Origin: Parietaria judaica
Taxonomy: Eukaryota > Streptophyta > Magnoliopsida > Rosales > Urticaceae
NCBI GenBank assembly: GCA_954871525.1
Contig: OX940861.1
Coordinates: forward strand, 41,243,201-41,307,200
Direction of reading: 5' to 3'
DNA length: 64,000 bases
Positions 56,449-64,000 of the stretch are shown here, piece after piece. Position numbers and translations under genes: made by a program. Below the pieces are notes generated by a model, which saw only the letters and a program-made list of their open reading frames with translations, was not told the DNA's origin and ran no database searches. The stretch's first letter is position 1; each line of letters begins with the position of its first letter.

Positions 56449-57576
56449 ATGCCGAAGCCAATGCCGTCACCACGGAAAATGTCTGAAGAAAATGCAGCGG
56501 CGGCGAAGGGAGAAAAAGAGCTTAGCTTGGCGTTTCTTTACCCGGTGCTCACACGGAGCAACTATGCCGCATGGTCGATAAAGATGCGGGTCAACTTGCA
56601 AGCTCAAGGCGTGTGGGACGCTATCGAGCATGGCGACGTCGATGTTCGCACGGATAGAGTGGCTCTTGCCATAATCTATCAAGCCGTCCCGGAAGATCTA
56701 CTCCTAACGTTGGCGGAGAAGGACTCGGCCAAGGAAGCGTGGGAGTCGCTCAAGACGATGCATATGGGCGCGGAGCGCGTCAAGGAAGCGAAGGTCCAAA
56801 CCTTGAAGAGTGAATTCGAGGTGCTTCGCATGAGAGATGGTGAGTCGGTGGATGACTTCGCCATGAAGTTGACGGAGATTGTCAACAACATTCGAGCGTT
56901 GGGCGACAAAGTAGAAGAAGTCTACGTCGTCAAGAAGTTTCTTCGGGCAGTCCCGCCAAAGTTTTTGCAAATCGTGACATCGATCGAGCAATTCGGCGAT
57001 TTCAAGACCATGACGATGGAGGAGGTGATAGGTCGCCTCAAGGCTCACGAAGAGAGGCTTTGGAGCTACGAAGAGAAAGAAGAAGACCGGCACTTGCTTC
57101 TCACATACTCGGAGTGGATGACGCGCATGAAGAGCAACGACAACGGCGACTCGAGTTATGACGAAGAGAAGATTGGCGGAAACGGCGGTGATAGTCGTGG
57201 CCGAGGACGAGGACGCGGAGGAAGGCGATTCGGGAGTGGCTCGACGCGCCAAGAAGGTGAAGGATATCGTTGGTCTAGTAGCGGCCGCGATAAGAGCAAG
57301 ATCAAGTGCTATAATTGCAACGTTTACGGGCACTACGCATCGGAGTGCCATAAGCCCCGCCGTGATCGAGAGGAGGTGGTCAATCTCAACGAAGAATTAG
57401 ATGACGAGCCAGCACTTTTGTTGTCCATGTGTGGCAAGGCGAAACGCAAGACGACCTCGATGAATCAAGAGAAGGTTGGCGAGAAGAAGATCAACCCGGT
57501 GATGCACAACGACGAAATAGAAAGCACGACGAGGATGGGCAATGAGCTATTTGACGACGACGATCATTTCATTTAA
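56449..57576 (+). CDS. Copia-type Gag, array copy 1
   Basis: 375 residues from ATG 56449 (MPKPMPSPRKMSEENAAAA), five bases after the PBS, to TAA. The frame extends upstream through the LTR, but translation is expected after the PBS. Domains: YPVLTRSNYAAWSIKM (about residues 30-45) opening a UBN2-type Copia gag domain to about residue 190; a Gly/Arg-rich stretch (about 247-265); a zinc knuckle CYNCNVYGHYASEC (about 287-300, CX2CX4HX4C); an acidic C-terminus. Gag packages RNA in virus-like particles. No protease, integrase or RT follows; 13 bases after the stop comes the polypurine tract. It would need pol from an autonomous relative. Fully open, no decay. Confidence 0.93.
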   Translation: MPKPMPSPRKMSEENAAAAKGEKELSLAFLYPVLTRSNYAAWSIKMRVNLQAQGVWDAIEHGDVDVRTDRVALAIIYQAVPEDLLLTLAEKDSAKEAWESLKTMHMGAERVKEAKVQTLKSEFEVLRMRDGESVDDFAMKLTEIVNNIRALGDKVEEVYVVKKFLRAVPPKFLQIVTSIEQFGDFKTMTMEEVIGRLKAHEERLWSYEEKEEDRHLLLTYSEWMTRMKSNDNGDSSYDEEKIGGNGGDSRGRGRGRGGRRFGSGSTRQEGEGYRWSSSGRDKSKIKCYNCNVYGHYASECHKPRRDREEVVNLNEELDDEPALLLSMCGKAKRKTTSMNQEKVGEKKINPVMHNDEIESTTRMGNELFDDDDHFI

Positions 57577-57600
57577 CTAAGTCTAGATTAAGGGGGAAAA

Positions 57601-57986
57601 TGTTGGAAATAATCTAGACTTAAGTGTGCATGATTAGGTTACGTACGTATTACATGCATTATAACTTAGTTTTATTTGTATTTCTTTTAAATAAATTAAA
57701 TAGCATGTAAGCCTAGTCTTTAGGGGAATAGGAGTACGTTGCTGCTAGGTGGACTTAGCCAAACAAGATCGTGTGTGATCATGGCTGAAATTTAGGAATC
57801 ACTAAGCCACTTTTGTATTCACTGCATTATATATATAACGATCAGAAAAGGCTGTTGATCAGCACAACACCAAAATTACTCGTGTATCTCTCAAAATATT
57901 CATCCTTGTTCTTCAACGTGTGAGTGCAAGAGTGTGTTCTTGAGTGTTTGTGTTCAACGTCTTCCTGGTTCGATTCTGTTCCAACA
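57601..57986 (+). repeat. LTR2 of the gag-only array
   Basis: 386 bp, TGTTGGAAATAATC...TTCCAACA, serving as 3' LTR of unit 1 and 5' LTR of unit 2. Confidence 0.95.
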
Positions 57987-58005
57987 ATTGGTATCAGAGC
58001 CAAGG

Positions 58006-59133
58006 ATGCCGAAGCCAATGCCGTCACCACGGAAAATGTCTGAAGAAAATGCAGCGGCGGCGAAGGGAGAAAAAGAGCTTAGCTTGGCGTTTCTTTACCC
58101 GGTGCTCACACGGAGCAACTATGCCGCATGGTCGATAAAGATGCGGGTCAACTTGCAAGCTCAAGGCGTGTGGGACGCTATCGAGCATGGCGACGTCGAT
58201 GTTCGCACGGATAGAGTGGCTCTTGCCATAATCTATCAAGCCGTCCCGGAAGATCTACTCCTAACGTTGGCGGAGAAGGACTCGGCCAAGGAAGCGTGGG
58301 AGTCGCTCAAGACGATGCATATGGGCGCGGAGCGCGTCAAGGAAGCGAAGGTCCAAACCTTGAAGAGTGAATTCGAGGTGCTTCGCATGAGAGATGGTGA
58401 GTCGGTGGATGACTTCGCCATGAAGTTGACGGAGATTGTCAACAACATTCGAGCGTTGGGCGACAAAGTAGAAGAAGTCTACGTCGTCAAGAAGTTTCTT
58501 CGGGCAGTCCCGCCAAAGTTTTTGCAAATCGTGACATCGATCGAGCAATTCGGCGATTTCAAGACCATGACGATGGAGGAGGTGATAGGTCGCCTCAAGG
58601 CTCACGAAGAGAGGCTTTGGAGCTACGAAGAGAAAGAAGAAGACCGGCACTTGCTTCTCACATACTCGGAGTGGATGACGCGCATGAAGAGCAACGACAA
58701 CGGCGACTCGAGTTATGACGAAGAGAAGATTGGCGGAAACGGCGGTGATAGTCGTGGCCGAGGACGAGGACGCGGAGGAAGGCGATTCGGGAGTGGCTCG
58801 ACGCGCCAAGAAGGTGAAGGATATCGTTGGTCTAGTAGCGGCCGCGATAAGAGCAAGATCAAGTGCTATAATTGCAACGTTTACGGGCACTACGCATCGG
58901 AGTGCCATAAGCCCCGCCGTGATCGAGAGGAGGTGGTCAATCTCAACGAAGAATTAGATGACGAGCCAGCACTTTTGTTGTCCATGTGTGGCAAGGCGAA
59001 ACGCAAGACGACCTCGATGAATCAAGAGAAGGTTGGCGAGAAGAAGATCAACCCGGTGATGCACAACGACGAAATAGAAAGCACGACGAGGATGGGCAAT
59101 GAGCTATTTGACGACGACGATCATTTCATTTAA
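58006..59133 (+). CDS. Copia-type Gag, array copy 2
   Basis: Same 375-residue protein as copy 1, with no amino-acid difference. Start ATG at 58006 by the same PBS-based argument. Domains are as in copy 1: UBN2-like gag, GR-rich stretch, one zinc knuckle. The identity over 1.1 kb indicates either recent amplification or ongoing gene conversion between units. The 215-residue antisense frame at 58261-58908 is a shadow. Confidence 0.93.
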   Translation: MPKPMPSPRKMSEENAAAAKGEKELSLAFLYPVLTRSNYAAWSIKMRVNLQAQGVWDAIEHGDVDVRTDRVALAIIYQAVPEDLLLTLAEKDSAKEAWESLKTMHMGAERVKEAKVQTLKSEFEVLRMRDGESVDDFAMKLTEIVNNIRALGDKVEEVYVVKKFLRAVPPKFLQIVTSIEQFGDFKTMTMEEVIGRLKAHEERLWSYEEKEEDRHLLLTYSEWMTRMKSNDNGDSSYDEEKIGGNGGDSRGRGRGRGGRRFGSGSTRQEGEGYRWSSSGRDKSKIKCYNCNVYGHYASECHKPRRDREEVVNLNEELDDEPALLLSMCGKAKRKTTSMNQEKVGEKKINPVMHNDEIESTTRMGNELFDDDDHFI

Positions 59134-59157
59134 CTAAGTCTAGATTAAGGGGGAAAA

Positions 59158-59543
59158 TGTTGGAAATAATCTAGACTTAAGTGTGCATGATTAGGTTACG
59201 TACGTATTACATGCATTATAACTTAGTTTTATTTGTATTTCTTTTAAATAAATTAAATAGCATGTAAGCCTAGTCTTTAGGGGAATAGGAGTACGTTGCT
59301 GCTAGGTGGACTTAGCCAAACAAGATCGTGTGTGATCATGGCTGAAATTTAGGAATCACTAAGCCACTTTTGTATTCACTGCATTATATATATAACGATC
59401 AGAAAAGGCTGTTGATCAGCACAACACCAAAATTACTCGTGTATCTCTCAAAATATTCATCCTTGTTCTTCAACGTGTGAGTGCAAGAGTGTGTTCTTGA
59501 GTGTTTGTGTTCAACGTCTTCCTGGTTCGATTCTGTTCCAACA
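59158..59543 (+). repeat. LTR3 of the gag-only array
   Basis: 386 bp, apparently identical to LTR2. Confidence 0.95.
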
Positions 59544-59562
59544 ATTGGTATCAGAGCCAAGG

Positions 59563-60690
59563 ATGCCGAAGCCAATGCCGTCACCACGGAAAATGTCTGA
59601 AGAAAATGCAGCGGCGGCGAAGGGAGAAAAAGAGCTTAGCTTGGCGTTTCTTTACCCGGTGCTCACACGGAGCAACTATGCCGCATGGTCGATAAAGATG
59701 CGGGTCAACTTGCAAGCTCAAGGCGTGTGGGACGCTATCGAGCATGGCGACGTCGATGTTCGCACGGATAGAGTGGCTCTTGCCATAATCTATCAAGCCG
59801 TCCCGGAAGATCTACTCCTAACGTTGGCGGAGAAGGACTCGGCCAAGGAAGCGTGGGAGTCGCTCAAGACGATGCATATGGGCGCGGAGCGCGTCAAGGA
59901 AGCGAAGGTCCAAACCTTGAAGAGTGAATTCGAGGTGCTTCGCATGAGAGATGGTGAGTCGGTGGATGACTTCGCCATGAAGTTGACGGAGATTGTCAAC
60001 AACATTCGAGCGTTGGGCGACAAAGTAGAAGAAGTCTACGTCGTCAAGAAGTTTCTTCGGGCAGTCCCGCCAAAGTTTTTGCAAATCGTGACATCGATCG
60101 AGCAATTCGGCGATTTCAAGACCATGACGATGGAGGAGGTGATAGGTCGCCTCAAGGCTCACGAAGAGAGGCTTTGGAGCTACGAAGAGAAAGAAGAAGA
60201 CCGGCACTTGCTTCTCACATACTCGGAGTGGATGACGCGCATGAAGAGCAACGACAACGGCGACTCGAGTTATGACGAAGAGAAGATTGGCGGAAACGGC
60301 GGTGATAGTCGTGGCCGAGGACGAGGACGCGGAGGAAGGCGATTCGGGAGTGGCTCGACGCGCCAAGAAGGTGAAGGATATCGTTGGTCTAGTAGCGGCC
60401 GCGATAAGAGCAAGATCAAGTGCTATAATTGCAACGTTTACGGGCACTACGCATCGGAGTGCCATAAGCCCCGCCGTGATCGAGAGGAGGTGGTCAATCT
60501 CAACGAAGAATTAGATGACGAGCCAGCACTTTTGTTGTCCATGTGTGGCAAGGCGAAACGCAAGACGACCTCGATGAATCAAGAGAAGGTTGGCGAGAAG
60601 AAGATCAACCCGGTGATGCACAACGACGAAATAGAAAGCACGACGAGGATGGGCAATGAGCTATTTGACGACGACGATCATTTCATTTAA
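59563..60690 (+). CDS. Copia-type Gag, array copy 3
   Basis: Third identical 375-residue Gag, ATG at 59563, followed by the same polypurine tract and LTR4. It is the unit next to the outer right LTR; any divergence of LTR4 does not extend into this gag, which suggests the interior was homogenised or newly copied while the terminal LTR kept older differences. Confidence 0.93.
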   Translation: MPKPMPSPRKMSEENAAAAKGEKELSLAFLYPVLTRSNYAAWSIKMRVNLQAQGVWDAIEHGDVDVRTDRVALAIIYQAVPEDLLLTLAEKDSAKEAWESLKTMHMGAERVKEAKVQTLKSEFEVLRMRDGESVDDFAMKLTEIVNNIRALGDKVEEVYVVKKFLRAVPPKFLQIVTSIEQFGDFKTMTMEEVIGRLKAHEERLWSYEEKEEDRHLLLTYSEWMTRMKSNDNGDSSYDEEKIGGNGGDSRGRGRGRGGRRFGSGSTRQEGEGYRWSSSGRDKSKIKCYNCNVYGHYASECHKPRRDREEVVNLNEELDDEPALLLSMCGKAKRKTTSMNQEKVGEKKINPVMHNDEIESTTRMGNELFDDDDHFI

Positions 60691-60714
60691 CTAAGTCTAG
60701 ATTAAGGGGGAAAA

Positions 60715-61112
60715 TGTTGGAAATAATCTAGACTTAAGTGTGCATGATTAGGTTACGTACGTATTACATGCATTATAACTTAGTTTTATTTGTATTTCTT
60801 TTAAATAAATTAAATAGCATGTAAGCCTAGTCTTTAGGGGAATAGGAGTACGTTGCTGCTAGGTGGACTTAGCCAAACAAGATCGTGTGTGATCATGGCT
60901 GAAATTTAGGAATCACTAAGCCACTTTTTATTCAACTTTTGTATTCACTGCATTATATATATAACGATCAGAAAAGGCTGTTGATCAGCACAACACCAAA
61001 ATTACTCGTGTATCTCTCAAAATATTCATCCTCGTTCTTCAACGTGTGAGTGCAAGAGTGTGTTCTTGAGTGTTTGTGTTCAACGTCTTCCTGGTTCGAT
61101 TCTGTTTCAGCA
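60715..61112 (+). repeat. LTR4 of the gag-only array
   Basis: 398 bp; carries a 12-bp insertion near 60930 and ends TTTCAGCA instead of TTCCAACA. Followed by CGAAT. Confidence 0.9.
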
Positions 61113-61620
61113 CGAATATGGGGTTTTGCAAATAATTAACATTTACGAACTTACTATACCACATTTTTTCCAAACACACGAACTTACTATAACACACGAG
61201 TCGCTCAAATCTGATTCGCTCCGATTAAGATGCTCAATAAGAGCAAACAAACAAAGCCTTAGTAGGCACACATCAGCTAGTTAATAATCAGCGGATTAAT
61301 ACTTTTCTCAGCAACCAAACTAGCGTTACATAATTAGCATTTTAAGAAGAAATAGAGTTAGTCGATCTAATTGGGAGTTGTTAAATTAAAGAAAATAAAA
61401 ATATATCATAATGCTCCTCTATTCTAAGTCCGATAGGAAATGTAAAACTGAAGGACGGACTAACTCTCTAGCTTATTTCGCTGTCTGATTTTGGATCTGC
61501 GCTCAGAGAATCGTCATCTTGACAATGCCAATTTTATCCTCACTTTTTTTTTTACCTCGACAAACAATGGAAAACACACACGAGATAGGCGGGGCGAAAC
61601 ACGTGTTTTGTTTCAGTTTT

Positions 61621-61978
61621 TATACCCCCAATATTCATTTTTGGCAAAAATATACCATCAAGTTTCAAAAACAACTAAAGTATACCCTTTAAGTCTATTT
61701 TCTTTTCTTTTATATACCCTCTCGTACATATAACTTTTAAAAACTCAAAATTACTCATTATTAACAATTTTTGAAATTTTTATATTTCATCTACTTTCAT
61801 TTTTCACCAAATTATATCTTCTGTTTAGAGTTTTATTTTTTGAATTGTTTAAATAAATAATAAAAAATAGGAAGATGAAAGGTAAATTTATCAAATCATA
61901 CACCAATGGTATATTTTAGTTGTTTTTTTTAAACTTGATGGTACATTTTTGCTAAAAAAAATAAAAGTTGGGGGTATA
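61621..61978. mobile_element. MITE-like element with long inverted ends
   Basis: TATACCCCCAATATTCATTT...ACCATCAAGTTTC...AACTAAAGTATACC at left is mirrored at right by GGTATATTTTAGTTG...AAACTTGATGGTAC...TTGGGGGTATA. Arms are about 70 bp, total 358 bp. Superfamily and target duplication not determined. Confidence 0.65.
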
Positions 61979-62854
61979 AGAAAGCAAATTTCCCTAATAA
62001 TATTGTTAATAGGGATTTAATAAAATGTGTGAGGTTTATTGTAGAAGAATATATAAATTTTGATCAAAATGGGCATTTGGCTAAATTATTTGTGTAAATT
62101 TTGTGAATCTAACGTTCCCTTTCAATCGTTTGGGAAACATTGGTTGTGTTCTCGATCGAATGATGACTACAATTGTTTTTTGTTTCGAATTTATGAATCA
62201 AATTTTGATTAAAGTTTCGTGTTTATAATTTTTTAGCTTGATTTCCCATTTTATAAACCATAACTACAATGTCATAATTTTATTTACATGTACATTTAAT
62301 ATTGCTTTTCCAAAATTTATTTTCCTAATTATATATACAGTTACGGAATTACAATTATAGTAATCGTATATAAAGTTACGAAAATAAATTTATAATTATT
62401 CTATACAGTTGCATAATTATAATTATTCTATAAAATTACGTAATTATAATTATATTATTTACATGTACTGATGTACATATATATAGTTATAATTATTCTA
62501 TACAGTTACGAAATTATAATAATCGTATATAAAGTCACGGAAATAAATTTGTATATGACCTAGGCCTTAGGTATATAGATACAAGTAAAGCATTTTTTCT
62601 CTAAATTATTACGAAATGTATGTCAATTATAAATTTAATTATATTCAATATTACGGAATGGTAAATATCACAATTACATAATATTAATTATAATTACAGA
62701 TTAATAATATTCCAGCTATACAGTTCAGTTGTTTTGTAAAAATACATAAATTTTCACTATCACAGAATCGTATACAAAGTTACTTAAAAATTCGTAATTT
62801 GTATTACTGTTTATTTATTTGAAGTTCATTATTTCTAGTAATTTTCAATTATTT

Positions 62855-62985
62855 ACACAATAGTATAATCAATTCCCGAAACTGGTATTAGTATATACAT
62901 ATACAACTTTTGTGATATTTACATAGTAGTAAAATCAATTCCCAAATCTGGTATTGGTATATACATATACAACTTCGTGATATTG
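62855..62985. repeat. Tandem duplication, about 67 bp
   Basis: Two diverged copies sharing AGTA.AATCAATTCCC, CTGGTATT.GTATATACAT and ATACAACTT...GTGATAT. Confidence 0.8.
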
Positions 62986-64000
62986 GAATTGTTTCGAATT
63001 AGTGGAAAGAAAAACAAGCAGATACGATACAAAGATATGTTAATGAGTTTTTCAAACTTTATGATTCATGTGATATATCTTTGAACGATTTATTATATCT
63101 ACGTAAATACACTCAACAAGAATCACGCCGAAATATATGCCGTTCTTTGTAGTTCGAAAACGGAATAAGCTCAACCGACTGTCGGCGTTCAAACGAAGGC
63201 TTTCAATGGATCGATGTAGCAGCAAGTGTTGTTGTTGTTCTTGAGGGGATCATGTGATGTAGCCACAAAGGCTTTCAATAAGAGGAACTTTTGTTTTGAA
63301 AAAAAAAATCGTTGAAAATATTACGAATGATTTTGAATGGATTTTTTTAGAATTTTGTTATTTTTAGATTTTATTCCATTATAATCCTTTTTTAATTAAA
63401 AAAATATTTCGAAATATCCTATTAATTAGGTTATTCGAATAATTAAGCACATTTTATGTTTTTTTTTTCTTCTCATTAATTAGTTAGTCTGTTTAGCTAC
63501 ATTTAAGAGACATTTTTTTTTTAAATAAATCGAAAAAGATTTTAGGTAATTATAATTGATATTTGAATACCAAAGAAAAAAAGAATGAACGGTATATTAC
63601 TCCACAATTTAATTAATTGGCACTTTTAATTACTATAAAAAGATTTAGACATTTTATTAAAATTTTTTGCTTAAAATGAACATTTGACTCATTAACCTTA
63701 ATAAATAAAGATAGACAAACAAAAAAAAAATTAGAAAACAAATTTTAATTATATTATGTATTCTTCACAAATTTTTACCATTCATAATATGACCAACCAA
63801 ATAACCATTCATTTTACCAACGAGTAAATTGTCGAAAAAATAACCATTACACTTTATAATTGATGCTATTTCCGTCGAAACGCACCGATTGATAAACATA
63901 AGAGTAGAAATAATACTCGAATCGAAAATAAGAAAATACGCGGCTACTAAACCCTATTATATCCTTTCATTAAAAAAAAAAAAAAACCATATTATATATA

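Larger units (their letters stand above)
56050..61112 (+). mobile_element. Tandem gag-only Copia-type retroelement array (4 LTRs, 3 interiors)
   Basis: LTR-gag-LTR-gag-LTR-gag-LTR with a unit of 1557 bp. The whole array is flanked by one 5-bp duplication CGAAT (56045-56049 and 61113-61117). Each interior has PBS TGGTATCAGAGCC, one gag frame and a polypurine tract AAGGGGGAAAA, and no pol. The three gag proteins are identical. LTR2 and LTR3 look identical, whereas the outer LTRs each have private changes (LTR1: TA start and 6-bp deletion; LTR4: 12-bp insertion and altered end). Gag-only terminal-repeat elements (TR-GAG) are known in plants; a tandem multimer with a single duplication is unusual. 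Confidence 0.88.
53304..61258. mobile_element. Probable PIF/Harbinger element with captured gene and nested insertions
   Basis: Left end GGTTATGTTT followed by TTAAGATTAAGACGTCTGAA matches the family start at 3641. Right end TTAAGATG...GAGCAAACAAACAAAGCC (to 61258) matches the family end at 10524. Flanking triplets are TAA and TTA, so the duplication is not perfect and the pairing is an inference. Sequence on both sides of the inner element (53379 and 55044) aligns across the junction with 3675-3770, showing one family member interrupted by another. Removing nested parts leaves about 1.2 kb. Confidence 0.55.
61259..64000. other. AT-rich intergenic sequence, no gene
   Basis: No recognised coding region. 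It holds a MITE-like element (61621-61978), AT-rich units such as AATTATAATTATTCTATACA repeated around 62340-62540, a tandem duplication at 62855-62985 and poly(A/T) runs. Confidence 0.55.

Noticed and set aside
56704..57351. 215-residue antisense open frame, repeated at 58261-58908 and 59818-60465
   Set aside because: It is the complement of the gag coding sequence, has no family motif, and repeats only because gag does.

Overview
This is a nuclear segment of a flowering plant, most likely a eudicot. The evidence is spliced genes with GT-AG introns, plant-type Copia, Gypsy-Tat, Cassandra, Helitron, hAT, PIF/Harbinger and pogo elements, and a plant gene set. The species cannot be told from the sequence. 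I assigned exons by eye from splice sites and remembered family motifs; no alignment was run.

Genes, left to right. (1) 1196-3485 (+): the last four exons of an oxidosqualene cyclase (triterpene/sterol synthase). Its upstream exons are not in the window, and a Copia element running off the left edge occupies the sequence just before it. (2) 11233-13532 (-): a six-exon START-domain lipid-binding protein. (3) 21422-22690 (+): proteasome lid subunit RPN6, with an intronless coding region behind a leader intron. (4) 29033-33889 (-): a YTH-domain m6A reader of the ECT family. (5) 36841-40236 (-): a five-exon MFS transporter of the OCT7/NiaP type. The START, ECT and OCT7 genes appear in the same order and relative orientation as I recall for Arabidopsis At3g13062, At3g13060 (ECT5) and At3g13050 (OCT7/NiaP), so this looks like a conserved block with RPN6 and many transposons added.

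Transposons, many with target-site duplications (TSDs) that I could read. 3641-10524: a PIF/Harbinger element (TSD TAA) with a decayed transposase exon, split by a Copia element (TSD TGTGC) whose interior is partly inverted. 13918-14030: a SINE with a 17-bp TSD. 14095-18145: an LTR element with no gag-pol (TSD AATGC). 19452-19852: a solo LTR of Cassandra type carrying a 5S rRNA-like segment (TSD GTTAG). 28104-28134: a Helitron 3' end. 35369-36471: a hAT-like element (TSD CCTCTCGC). 40692-51356: a nest in which a foldback element contains a pogo/Emigrant-like element (TSD TA), which contains a Gypsy-Tat element (TSD CATAT). 53304-61258: a probable PIF/Harbinger element holding a relative of its own family, two exons of a D-2-hydroxyacid dehydrogenase gene, and a tandem retrotransposon array.

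The strongest unusual object is the array at 56050-61112: four LTRs and three apparently identical gag-only interiors, flanked by one CGAAT duplication. It behaves as a non-autonomous gag-coding retroelement that was amplified in place after a single insertion, unless it is an assembly artefact. The internally inverted Copia element and the captured dehydrogenase exons are the next most informative.
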